The notes beneath the pieces were generated by a model. It was not told where the DNA came from and searched no databases. It saw only the letters and a list, made by a program, of their open reading frames with translations. A DNA stretch of 64,000 bases from an uncultured Lachnospira sp. Its GTDB lineage: Bacteria; Bacillota; Clostridia; Lachnospirales; Lachnospiraceae. The DNA is taken from NCBI GenBank assembly GCA_944381165.1, contig CALWKC010000002.1, positions 59,315 to 123,314 of the forward strand, in the 5' to 3' direction. How positions within the stretch are numbered: position 1 is the first letter of the stretch; every line of letters starts with the position of its first letter. Below, in pieces: positions 25,012-33,750 of the stretch. Both the position numbers and the translations under genes were made by a program.

Positions 25012-27588
25012 ATGAAGCAGTACATTGTTACAGGTATGAGCTGTGCGGCGTGCAGCGCAAGAGTTGAAAAGGCTGTATCAAAAGTTGACGGCGTTTCGAG
25101 CTGTTCTGTGAGTCTTCTCACTAATTCAATGGGAGTGGAGGGAACGGCGTCGGATGCTGATATTATAAAGGCGGTTGAGGACGCGGGATACGGAGCTTCA
25201 CCAAAATCAGCTCACGCAGCTGCTGACGGCGCGAAAGGCAACGTGGACGGCAGTTCGCAGACGGGAGGCGTGTTCTCTCAGCAGGAGGAGATGCTGAAAG
25301 ACAGGGAGACGCCGCTGCTTAAAAAGAGACTGATTGCATCAGTGGGCTTCCTTATAGTTCTCATGTATATCTCAATGGGACATATGATGTGGAACTGGCC
25401 TCTGCCGGAATTTTTGGAAAATAATCATGTCGCTGTCGGTCTAATTCAGATGCTTTTAACGATAATTATCATGGTTATTAATCAGAAGTTTTTTATCAGC
25501 GGGTTTAAGGGGCTGATACACAGAGCGCCTAATATGGATACGCTTGTGGCGCTGGGCGCCGGGGCGGCGTTTGTATACAGTACTTATGCGTTATTTGCAA
25601 TGACCGATGCACAGATGAAGGGAAATTCTGAGGCTGTAATGCATTATATGCATGAGTTTTATTTTGAGTCGGCGGCTATGATTTTAACACTGATTACAGT
25701 GGGAAAAATGCTTGAAGCTCATTCTAAGGGAAAGACGACAGACGCCATAAAGGGGCTTATGAAGCTTGCACCGAAAACGGCTACGGTTGTAAGAGACGGG
25801 CAGGAGGTGAAGGTAGCTGTTGAGAATGTGCGAAAGGGCGATGTTTTTGTTGTAAGACCGGGAGAAAATATTCCGGTTGACGGTATAGTTCTTGAGGGAA
25901 CAAGTGCAGTCAATGAGGCGGCTCTCACGGGCGAGAGCATTCCAGCGGATAAGGAGCCGGGAGATGCAGTTTCAGCGGCGACGCTTAACCAGTCCGGCTT
26001 TCTCAAATGTGAGGCGTCGAGAGTAGGCGAGGATACGACGTTGTCACAGATTATACAGATGGTGAGTGATGCTGCGGCGACGAAGGCACCTATCGCAAAG
26101 ATTGCGGATAAGGTTTCCGGAGTGTTTGTTCCTGCGGTTATAGCTATTGCCGTTATAACGACAGCAGTATGGCTTATAGCCGGGCAAAGCGTGGGTTACG
26201 CTCTGGCGCGAGGAATTTCGGTGCTTGTAATAAGCTGTCCTTGTGCGCTTGGACTTGCGACGCCTGTTGCGATAATGGTAGGCAACGGACTTGGGGCAAA
26301 AAACGGCATGTTGTTTAAGACTGCGGTCTCTCTTGAGGAGACGGGAAAAACTGAAATTGTAGCGCTTGACAAGACAGGAACGATAACAAGCGGCGAGCCT
26401 GAGGTTACCGATATTGTGTGCACGTCTGAGGAAACGAAGCTGCTGACTGCGGCTGCGGCACTGGAAGCCCGCTCGGAGCACCCGCTTGCGAGAGCTGTTT
26501 TAAAGTATGTTAAGAGCGACGCACCGGAAATATTTGATAAAAAGCCTGAGGCCGAAAATTTTAAGGCGCTTGCAGGCAACGGATTGACAGCTTTTGTAAA
26601 CGGAAGTAAACTGACAGGAGGAAGCCTTAAATTTATAGGAAATCTTGTGGAGGTGCCCGATGACATAAGGCAAAAGGCGGAAAAGCTTGCCGAAGAGGGA
26701 AAGACGCCGCTGCTTTTTGCAGAGGAAAACACACTTCTTGGTATTATTGCCGTTGCGGACGTGATAAAGGAGGACAGTACTGAGGCGGTAAGGGAGCTTC
26801 ACAACATGGGTATACGAGTTGTAATGCTGACCGGAGACAATGAGAGAACTGCAAGGGCAATAGGCAGGCAGGCGGGCGTTGACGAGGTTATTGCAGGTGT
26901 GCTTCCTGACGGAAAAGAGGCGGTAATCCGCAGGCTGAAACAGGAAGGAAAGGTCGCAATGGTTGGCGACGGCATTAATGATGCACCGGCGCTCACAAGA
27001 GCTGACATTGGAATTGCAATCGGGGCAGGAACGGATATTGCTATTGATGCTGCCGACATTGTTCTTATGAAGAGCCGCTTGAGAGATGTTCCGGCAGCTA
27101 TAAGATTAAGCCGTGCAACGCTTAGAAATATACATGAAAACCTGTTCTGGGCATTTTTCTATAATGTGATAGGAATTCCGCTTGCGGCGGGGGTTTTTAT
27201 AAATCTTTTCGGCTGGGAGTTAAATCCGATGTTTGGAGCTGCCGCGATGAGTCTTTCGAGCTTCTGCGTAGTTACAAACGCGCTGCGGCTGAATTTTTTC
27301 AAGATATATGATTTCAGGCATGACAGAAAGCGTGTCAGAAAGAATGGTAAAAATATTTCAGATAAAGGAGATAATAAAATGAAAAAGACACTTAAAATTG
27401 AAGGTATGATGTGCGGACATTGTGAGGCAAGGGTAAAGAAGGCGCTTGAGGCGCTCGCGCAGGTAGACGAGGCTGTTGTCAGCCATGAGGCAGGAACGGC
27501 TGTTGTTACGCTCAACGCTGAGGTTGAGGATACTGTGCTTAAGGAGGCGGTAGAGGCACAGGACTACAAGGTAAATCAGATAGTATAA
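25012..27588 (+). CDS. copA: Cu(+)-exporting P1B-type ATPase fused to a C-terminal CopZ-like HMA domain
   Basis: 858 residues. Domain order: N-terminal HMA with GMSCAACSARVEKA, eight membrane helices, actuator TGES, ion-binding SCPCALGLATP in helix 6, phosphorylation DKTGTI, nucleotide-binding SEHPLAR, hinge GDGINDAPAL. After the last helix and a basic linker (RKNGKNISDKGDNK) an extra HMA domain follows: MKKTLKIEGMMCGHCEARVK to the end, about 70 residues. Most CopA proteins end at the linker and CopZ is a separate gene. The linker DNA keeps AAAGGAG (27364-27370) eight bases before ATG 27379, so free CopZ could also be made. GGAGGTG precedes ATG 25012. Exports Cu(I) across the membrane; repressed by CsoR. 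Confidence 0.95.
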   Translation: MKQYIVTGMSCAACSARVEKAVSKVDGVSSCSVSLLTNSMGVEGTASDADIIKAVEDAGYGASPKSAHAAADGAKGNVDGSSQTGGVFSQQEEMLKDRETPLLKKRLIASVGFLIVLMYISMGHMMWNWPLPEFLENNHVAVGLIQMLLTIIIMVINQKFFISGFKGLIHRAPNMDTLVALGAGAAFVYSTYALFAMTDAQMKGNSEAVMHYMHEFYFESAAMILTLITVGKMLEAHSKGKTTDAIKGLMKLAPKTATVVRDGQEVKVAVENVRKGDVFVVRPGENIPVDGIVLEGTSAVNEAALTGESIPADKEPGDAVSAATLNQSGFLKCEASRVGEDTTLSQIIQMVSDAAATKAPIAKIADKVSGVFVPAVIAIAVITTAVWLIAGQSVGYALARGISVLVISCPCALGLATPVAIMVGNGLGAKNGMLFKTAVSLEETGKTEIVALDKTGTITSGEPEVTDIVCTSEETKLLTAAAALEARSEHPLARAVLKYVKSDAPEIFDKKPEAENFKALAGNGLTAFVNGSKLTGGSLKFIGNLVEVPDDIRQKAEKLAEEGKTPLLFAEENTLLGIIAVADVIKEDSTEAVRELHNMGIRVVMLTGDNERTARAIGRQAGVDEVIAGVLPDGKEAVIRRLKQEGKVAMVGDGINDAPALTRADIGIAIGAGTDIAIDAADIVLMKSRLRDVPAAIRLSRATLRNIHENLFWAFFYNVIGIPLAAGVFINLFGWELNPMFGAAAMSLSSFCVVTNALRLNFFKIYDFRHDRKRVRKNGKNISDKGDNKMKKTLKIEGMMCGHCEARVKKALEALAQVDEAVVSHEAGTAVVTLNAEVEDTVLKEAVEAQDYKVNQIV
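27379..27588 (+). CDS. Possible internal start: CopZ-like copper chaperone inside copA
   Basis: In frame with copA, ATG 27379 has an ideal ribosome binding site (AAAGGAG at 27364-27370, spacing eight) and opens a 69-residue HMA domain with the CopZ motif GMMCGHC and a complete beta-alpha-beta-beta-alpha-beta length. This is the normal shape of a stand-alone clostridial copZ gene. The likely history is loss of the copA stop codon while the copZ start signals stayed. Whether both fusion and free chaperone are made cannot be seen from sequence. Confidence 0.5.
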   Translation: MKKTLKIEGMMCGHCEARVKKALEALAQVDEAVVSHEAGTAVVTLNAEVEDTVLKEAVEAQDYKVNQIV

Positions 27589-27736
27589 TACTCAGACTGT
27601 TTGGAAAATAAATTTTCATAAAAGATAATTGGGATATGTTCTTAAGCGCTGCCGTGTTATTAGCTGTAGGTAGAATATTTATAGCTGTCTGTGCTATAAT
27701 AGAGAAAAACTACAACGTATAATCATTGCAGCGCTT

Positions 27737-27781
27737 ATTTTATTTTATAGGAAGGTTATCTTAACTTTCTATAGAATAAAA
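27737..27781. repeat. Near-perfect inverted repeat upstream of the nitroreductase gene
   Basis: The arms TTTTATTTTATAGGAAGGTTA-like and its partner TAACTTTCTATAGAATAAAA match over about 20 positions with one or two mismatches around a TCT centre. T-rich on one side and A-rich on the other, so it could be a bidirectional terminator for copA or an operator 50 bases ahead of the nitroreductase start. Confidence 0.5.
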
Positions 27782-27832
27782 ATGCTCCGCTAAGAATATA
27801 TGTTGCAGATGCATAAAAGGAGGTTAAAGTTT

Positions 27833-28360
27833 ATGAATGAAGCTATTGAGAACATGATTACAAGAAGAAGCATTAGAAAATATAAGCCTGATGCCATACC
27901 GGAGGATGTACTGGAACGAATTATCAAGGCGGGCACATATGCTCCGACAGGTATGGGAAAGCAGTCTCCGATAATAATTGCCGTTACTGATAAAAAGGTG
28001 CGTGATAAACTTTCAAAAATGAATGCGATGATAATGGGCAAGGGTGAGGAGTTTGACCCGTTTTACGGAGCGCCGGCTGTGCTTGTAGTGCTTGCTGATA
28101 AGGAGCGTCCTACATATATTTATGACGGAAGTCTCGTAATGGGAAATCTTATGCTTGCGGCACATTCTGAGGGAATAGGAAGCTGCTGGATACATCGTGC
28201 AAAGGAGGAGTTTGAAACTGCCGAGGGTAAAGAACTTCTCAAATCTCTCGGAATAGAGGGTGATTATGAGGGTATAGGACATTGTATTCTCGGTTATGCG
28301 GACGGAGAGGAGCCTCAGCCGCATCCGATAAAAGATAACTATGTGTATTATGTGAAATGA
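27833..28360 (+). CDS. Nitroreductase family protein
   Basis: 175-residue FMN-dependent NAD(P)H oxidoreductase. Family marks: TRRSIRKYKPDAIPEDVLERI near the N-terminus (phosphate-binding R-R-S-x-R), AGTYAPTGMGKQSP, and GSLVMGNLMLAAHSEGIGSCWIH in the middle, then GHCILGYADGEEPQPHP. Single domain, cytoplasmic homodimer expected. AAAGGAGG sits before ATG 27833; an upstream ATG at 27800 lies before that site. Substrate is not predictable; it stands between copA and a MATE transporter without tight linkage to either. Confidence 0.92.
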   Translation: MNEAIENMITRRSIRKYKPDAIPEDVLERIIKAGTYAPTGMGKQSPIIIAVTDKKVRDKLSKMNAMIMGKGEEFDPFYGAPAVLVVLADKERPTYIYDGSLVMGNLMLAAHSEGIGSCWIHRAKEEFETAEGKELLKSLGIEGDYEGIGHCILGYADGEEPQPHPIKDNYVYYVK

Positions 28361-28393
28361 TTTTAAAATTGTATATATGGAGTGGAGATTGAC

Positions 28394-29743
28394 ATGCAGG
28401 ATAAAACAACGGAGATTTTTAAAAATGCATCTGTGCCGAAAGCTGTCATAACTAATGTAGTTCCATCTATTGTAAGTATGATTATGGTGCTGCTATACAA
28501 TCTGGCTGATACATTTTTTATAGGACAGACAAAGGATGCATATAAGGTTGCGGCTGTTTCGCTCGCGACGCCGGCATTTATGATTTTTATGGCGATTGGA
28601 ATGCTGTTTGGCATAGGAGGAACTTCTCTTATATCGAGAATGATTGGTGAGGGAAGAAAGGAGAAAGCAAAAAATACATCATCTTTTTGCTTCTGGTCAG
28701 GATTTTCAATAGGCGTTGTGGCTATGGTTTTAATATGGGTTTTTTCGGAGCCTATTTGCAGGATTATAGGAGCAAGCGATGATACGCTCAACTATACTCT
28801 TCAATATGTAAATATAGTATCTCTTGGAGTGCCGTTTCTGATTGTGGGAAATTCTTTCAGTAATATTATACGTGCAGAGGGTATGCCGAAAACAGCTATG
28901 CTGGGAATGATTATCGGAAATATGATGAATATAGTGCTTGATCCGATTATGATACTTGTATTTGACTGGGGAGTTGCGGGAGCGGCAATAGCCACTGTCA
29001 TAGGAAATGTTTTTGCGGCAGTGTTTTATATCTTTCATCTTATGTCAAAAAAGACAATTCTTTCTATCAATCCGAAGGACTATAAGATTGGAGACAGGAT
29101 TTGTACGGGGGTTCTTGCCATTGGAATTCCGGCATCTTTGAATTCAATGCTTATGAGCATCTCGAATATTCTTATCAATAATGTTATGACCGGATACGGA
29201 GATATGGCTGTTGCGGGACTTGGCGTAGCCATGAAGGTAAACATGATTGTCGTCATGCTCTTAATAGGACTTGGAACGGGAGTTCAGCCGCTTTTGGGCT
29301 ACTGCTTCGGAGCAGGAAACAGAAAGCGGTATATGGCGGTGCTTAGATTTTCGCTGATACTGGCTTTTTGCATGAGCGCAGTTATGACTGTAATCTGTTA
29401 CTGCGGAGCCGGACCGCTTGTCACGGCATTTCTTGACAATGATGATGCATTTGGATACGGAATGTCATTTTCGAGAATTTATATATTATCGGGACCTGTT
29501 ATGGGCATACTTTTTGTTCTGATTAACGCTATTCAGTCTACCGGGGCCGCGATACCTTCGCTTATTCTGTCAGTGAGCAGGCAGGGAATTTTATATATTC
29601 CTATTCTGGCTGTTTTCAGCCGTGTATTTGATGAGGCGCGTATGGTTGCGCTGGCGCAGCCTGTTACGGATTATCTCGCTGCTGCGCTTGCGGTAATTCT
29701 TTTTATTGTCACATATAAAAAATATTTCAGTCATATGAAATGA
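28394..29743 (+). CDS. MATE family efflux transporter
   Basis: 449 residues, about 12 hydrophobic segments in two six-helix bundles. DinF/NorM-type marks include NLADTFFIGQTKDAYKVAAVS, GIGGTSLISRMIGEG, and the second-half echo GYGDMAVAGLGVAMKVNMIV with GTGVQPLLGYCFGAGN. Exports cationic drugs or metabolites using Na+ or H+. ATG 28394 follows GGAG at six bases; GTG 28382 precedes that site. Only 33 bases after the nitroreductase stop, so the two could be co-expressed as a detoxification pair. Confidence 0.92.
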   Translation: MQDKTTEIFKNASVPKAVITNVVPSIVSMIMVLLYNLADTFFIGQTKDAYKVAAVSLATPAFMIFMAIGMLFGIGGTSLISRMIGEGRKEKAKNTSSFCFWSGFSIGVVAMVLIWVFSEPICRIIGASDDTLNYTLQYVNIVSLGVPFLIVGNSFSNIIRAEGMPKTAMLGMIIGNMMNIVLDPIMILVFDWGVAGAAIATVIGNVFAAVFYIFHLMSKKTILSINPKDYKIGDRICTGVLAIGIPASLNSMLMSISNILINNVMTGYGDMAVAGLGVAMKVNMIVVMLLIGLGTGVQPLLGYCFGAGNRKRYMAVLRFSLILAFCMSAVMTVICYCGAGPLVTAFLDNDDAFGYGMSFSRIYILSGPVMGILFVLINAIQSTGAAIPSLILSVSRQGILYIPILAVFSRVFDEARMVALAQPVTDYLAAALAVILFIVTYKKYFSHMK

Positions 29744-29965
29744 CATAAATATACAAAAACAGACCTAGACAGGCTGATATATATTACTCTAAAATCAATC
29801 TGTGTATGATTTAATTTACTAAGTATACCTTAAATCATATTAAACTTTTAAAAATTGTTGTAAATCAGTATATATAAATATGTTCAGTGTGAAATATTCA
29901 TTATTTGGTAAAAAATTCTCTTAAATTATAAAAATATGTGTATAGTATCAGCGGGATGAATTCAT

Positions 29966-30182
29966 GCATGCAAGTTTTCCGCAAGCCAGCCTGCAGTAAG
30001 CAGAATTTTTTATTGGATACTTGCATGCGGCTGTCGCTGTAATCATTAAAAAATGAGAGGTGTCATAATTGATATAATGTGCACTGAGTGCACATTATAT
30101 CTGCTCATTAATTTTTGCGTTTACCGCAAAAATAAGAGCGCTTAAAATACGCCGTAGGCTTCATGTCCGCATGGCGGACATG
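29966..30182. repeat. Palindrome-rich non-coding stretch
   Basis: Within the 475-base gap between two genes (29744-30218) there are four inverted repeats: GCATGCAAGT (29966-29975) with ACTTGCATGC (30019-30028); GATATAATGTGCAC (30071-30084) with its exact complement at 30088-30101 around TGA; TTTTTGCG (30112-30119) with CGCAAAAA (30125-30132); CATGTCCGC (30162-30170) with GCGGACATG (30174-30182). No long frame is present. The first 200 bases of the gap (29744-29950) are plain AT-rich sequence. It could be a palindromic repeat/MITE-like element or a structured RNA. Confidence 0.65.
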
Positions 30183-30218
30183 GAATAATGAGTGCAACAA
30201 TGACAGGGATTGGTAGTT

Positions 30219-31469
30219 ATGAGAGTATCTTTAAAACAAAATAAGCTGTTTATCATTTTGGCAATGTCGCTTGTGCTGGGGGTTAGTCATACGTTTCTGA
30301 TTCCTTTGGTTATAAATCTTGTGATAGGCAGTATTATGAAACCGGCGGGAAGTGATTTTCTGCCGGTTGAAATAATGTTTAGCCTTATGTTTCTTGTAAT
30401 AGCGTTTATATGCATGCTTATGCTTGTGGTATGTCTTGCATATGACTGCGCTGCATTTGCTTCTTCCGGGGATAAAGGCGGAAGAATTCTTTTAAATTCC
30501 CTTACAGACAAAAATAATAGCTCAGTTCAATTAAATTTCAGCGCAAGTAAAATATTATTTAAATTTCTCAAGATTATTTCTGTGTATTGCGGAGCTGTAT
30601 TGGTATTTTCTTTTATAAACGGATTAGTGGCGGCCTTTCTGTACAGAGCGCTTCATGAAAGCGTGACGGTAGATGTCATAAAGGAATTCAGCGATTATAT
30701 TATAACGGCGGAAACACTTGCTGTAATGCCTTTGCCGACGGCGGCATTCTGGAGCGTTATGCATGGAAAAGATGAGACGGTAAATAACAATAACAGAAAT
30801 TTAAAATCATTATTTAACGGTATAAATATAAATTTCCGGGTATATATTAAGCTTCTTATATTGTTTCTTATTCTGTACGTGCTGGGGTATATCGTAACTA
30901 CTGCTGTTCACAGTAATTCAGAGTTTGCGCCGTCATATATGTCAGAGCTTTTGGCGTCACAATCAGGTTTGTATATACAGAGCAGACATGTTTCCGCATC
31001 AAAAATTTTTGTTTTAGACATAATTAAGACGGCGGCATATACGGCTTCAGGTATGGCAGGAATTATAATTACAGAGAGAATATGTATGTGCGATGAAGAA
31101 GATTTTATAAATGTTTTTAAATCCGGAGCAAAAGGAAACAGAGGGCTTATTTTTATGGTTTTATGTGCGTTTATGACAAGTTTCCTTATGCTGCCGGGCA
31201 ATATTAAGATATGCAAAGCAGATGAAATTTATAATAAGCAGACAGATATACAAATACTCATTTCATATAATAAAGCCGCAGAATACGATGTGTATAAAAG
31301 CAGAAGCAATAACATATATGACGATAAATTTTCTGCGCTGGAAAAGTATATGTTCTGGTACGGAGCGGGACAGGGAATAATAAAGCTGCTTTCATGGGGT
31401 AATGTAAGCGGGGCGGCATATATGTCCGACTATCTGTATCACGCATGGGATTTATGTGTTTTGTATTGA
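30219..31469 (+). CDS. Uncharacterised multi-pass membrane protein
   Basis: 416 residues with about seven hydrophobic segments: KLFIILAMSLVLGVSHTFLI, IMFSLMFLVIAFICMLMLVV, VYCGAVLVFSFINGLVAAFL, YIKLLILFLILYVLGYIV, ASGMAGIIITE and GLIFMVLCAFMTSFLML. The last hundred residues are hydrophilic and Tyr-rich, ending near YMSDYLYHAWDLC. I do not recognise the family. ATG 30219 is 37 bases after the last palindrome of the preceding non-coding stretch; an AGGGA lies 12 bases upstream. It is followed by 148 bases before an ABC exporter operon. A transport-related or sporulation-type membrane role are both open. Confidence 0.7.
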   Translation: MRVSLKQNKLFIILAMSLVLGVSHTFLIPLVINLVIGSIMKPAGSDFLPVEIMFSLMFLVIAFICMLMLVVCLAYDCAAFASSGDKGGRILLNSLTDKNNSSVQLNFSASKILFKFLKIISVYCGAVLVFSFINGLVAAFLYRALHESVTVDVIKEFSDYIITAETLAVMPLPTAAFWSVMHGKDETVNNNNRNLKSLFNGININFRVYIKLLILFLILYVLGYIVTTAVHSNSEFAPSYMSELLASQSGLYIQSRHVSASKIFVLDIIKTAAYTASGMAGIIITERICMCDEEDFINVFKSGAKGNRGLIFMVLCAFMTSFLMLPGNIKICKADEIYNKQTDIQILISYNKAAEYDVYKSRSNNIYDDKFSALEKYMFWYGAGQGIIKLLSWGNVSGAAYMSDYLYHAWDLCVLY

Positions 31470-31617
31470 GTTTGGTGATGCCTGTTAATTGTATTGTTTT
31501 ACGGTTTGAAGGATTTTTTATATATATTTTATTAAAAACTCATAGTATTTTTCTTTATTTTTTTAAAAACGCGTGTTAATATCAAGAAATGCTAATTTAA
31601 GGAAAAGGAGATAAATC

Positions 31618-33747
31618 ATGAGTAGAATTTTTAAAAATTTACTGCCTTACTGGAAGTCAGTAATAGTTATATTGATACTTCTGGTTTTGCAGGCATGGTG
31701 TGATTTGTCGCTTCCTCAGTACACATCGGATATTATTGATGTGGGTATTCAGAACGGCGGTGTAGAGCATGTTATGCCGGAAGCGATTACACAGGATGAA
31801 TATAAACTTGCTCAGATTTTTATGACGGATGAAGAAAAGACAATCTGGCAGGAAAGCTATGATTTAGACGGCGATATTTACAGGCTCAATGTTAAGAGCG
31901 AAAAAACTCTGTCGTCATATGATGAGAAGTTTACTCTTCCGCTTATTATAAATAATCAGATGACAGATGAAGAGAAGCAGCAGCTTATGATGCTCTCGGA
32001 TGCGGGAATGCTGACAGATGAAACAGTAAATCAGATACGGGAAAAAGCGTCTGAGACTATTGACACAATGGGGTCTTCGCTTGTCAGTTCAATGGGCGTT
32101 GCATACGCTGTAAAGCAGGACAAAAACGCCGGACTTGATATGGATGCTATTCAGACGAGGTATCTTTGTGTGTCAGGCGCAAAAATGGTAGCAATGGCAT
32201 TGCTTGTTGCGCTTACAACAGTTCTCGTGGGACTTTCCGCTTCGAGAGTCGCTGCAGGAATAGGACGTGATTTGCGCGGAAATGTATATAAGAATGTAAT
32301 AAACTTTTCCAATGCGGAGATGGATAAATACTCAACGGCATCACTTATTACAAGAACAACTAACGATATACAGCAGGTGCAGCTTGTCACTGTACTTATG
32401 CTGAGAATGGTGCTGTATGCTCCTATTCTCGGTATCGGAGGAATTTTCAAGGTAATGGAGACCGGCGCAGGCATGGAGTGGGTAATTGCGCTTGCGGTTG
32501 TTTTAATTATAGGCGTTGTTCTGCTTCTTATGGTGATTGCAATGCCTAAATTCAAGCTTATGCAGAAGCTTGTCGATAATGTAAACCTTGTTTCAAGAGA
32601 AATTCTTACAGGTCTTTCGGTTATTCGTGCCTTTGGACGCGAAAAGAAGGAAGAGGAGCGATTTGACCAGGCTAACAGGTCGCTGACAAAGACAATGATT
32701 TTCACTAACCGTGTAATGACATTTATGATGCCTACGATGACATTTATCATGTACGGGTTAAACGTATTGATTATCTGGGTTGCATCTCACAAGATTGATG
32801 AGGGAAGCATGCAGGTCGGTGCAATGACTGCATTTATCACATATGCTATGCAGATTGTCATGTCATTTTTGATGCTCACAATGATGTCTATTATGCTTCC
32901 CAGAGCTGCTGTTTCTGCAAACAGAATTGAGGAGGTCCTTAAAGAAGTTCCTTCAATTAAAGACCCTGAAAACCCTGAGCGGCTTGAGGAGCACAACGGT
33001 GTGGTAACATTTAATCATGTGTCTTTCAGGTATCCTAACGCAAAGGCTAACGTACTTACAGATATAGATTTTGTGGCAAAGCCGGGACAGACTACTGCTA
33101 TTGTGGGAAGCACAGGCTGCGGAAAATCAACTCTCATTAATCTCATTCCAAGACTCTACGATGTCACAGAGGGCTCTGTTATGGTAGACGGTCACAACGT
33201 AAAGAATATTTCTATGGAAGAGTTAAGAGATGAGATTGGTTATGTCCCTCAGAAGGGAGTGCTTTTCTCAGGAACTATTGCATCGAATCTGAGGTATGGA
33301 CGTGAGGAGGCTACCGACGAAGAAATTGCTGAGGCAGCACAAATCGCTCAGGCAACGGAATTTATTGAAGGCAAGAGAGACCGCTATAACAGTCCTATCG
33401 CTCAGGGCGGTTCCAATGTGTCGGGAGGTCAGAAGCAGAGGCTTTCTATTGCGAGAGCTATTGCTAAAAATCCGAAAATCTATATTTTCGACGACAGCTT
33501 TTCTGCCCTTGATTTAAAGACAGATGCCGCGCTTCGAAAGGAGCTGGCCGGAAAGGTTAAGGACAGTACAGTTATTATAGTTGCGCAGAGAATAAGCACA
33601 ATTCTTCATGCAGACCAGATACTTGTAATGGATGAGGGAAGAATTGTAGGAAAGGGAACTCATGAGGAGCTTATGAGCTCATGTGAGGTTTACCAGCAGA
33701 TTGCACGTTCACAGATGTCAGCAAAAGAGCTTGGAGAGGAGGCATAA
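31618..33747 (+). CDS. ABC exporter subunit 1 (heterodimer; degenerate catalytic Glu)
   Basis: 709 residues: six-helix ABC transporter membrane domain plus nucleotide-binding domain. Walker A GSTGCGKST, signature NVSGGQKQR, and Walker B IYIFDDSFSALD in which Asp replaces the catalytic Glu, as in the degenerate half of heterodimeric exporters such as BmrCD or TM287/288. Between helices 1 and 2 there is a hydrophilic insertion of about 140 residues (about 42-185) that would sit outside the cell. AAAAGGAG precedes ATG 31618. Its partner begins four bases after its stop. Likely a drug, lipid or peptide exporter; substrate unknown. Confidence 0.92.
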   Translation: MSRIFKNLLPYWKSVIVILILLVLQAWCDLSLPQYTSDIIDVGIQNGGVEHVMPEAITQDEYKLAQIFMTDEEKTIWQESYDLDGDIYRLNVKSEKTLSSYDEKFTLPLIINNQMTDEEKQQLMMLSDAGMLTDETVNQIREKASETIDTMGSSLVSSMGVAYAVKQDKNAGLDMDAIQTRYLCVSGAKMVAMALLVALTTVLVGLSASRVAAGIGRDLRGNVYKNVINFSNAEMDKYSTASLITRTTNDIQQVQLVTVLMLRMVLYAPILGIGGIFKVMETGAGMEWVIALAVVLIIGVVLLLMVIAMPKFKLMQKLVDNVNLVSREILTGLSVIRAFGREKKEEERFDQANRSLTKTMIFTNRVMTFMMPTMTFIMYGLNVLIIWVASHKIDEGSMQVGAMTAFITYAMQIVMSFLMLTMMSIMLPRAAVSANRIEEVLKEVPSIKDPENPERLEEHNGVVTFNHVSFRYPNAKANVLTDIDFVAKPGQTTAIVGSTGCGKSTLINLIPRLYDVTEGSVMVDGHNVKNISMEELRDEIGYVPQKGVLFSGTIASNLRYGREEATDEEIAEAAQIAQATEFIEGKRDRYNSPIAQGGSNVSGGQKQRLSIARAIAKNPKIYIFDDSFSALDLKTDAALRKELAGKVKDSTVIIVAQRISTILHADQILVMDEGRIVGKGTHEELMSSCEVYQQIARSQMSAKELGEEA

Positions 33748-33750
33748 GCT

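Noticed and set aside
28013-28324. Minus-strand frame opposite the nitroreductase gene
   Set aside because: Lies fully within a clear nitroreductase gene and has no family signature.
29744-30218. CRISPR array
   Set aside because: The repeats are inverted pairs of different sequence, not regular direct repeats with spacers, and no cas gene is present.
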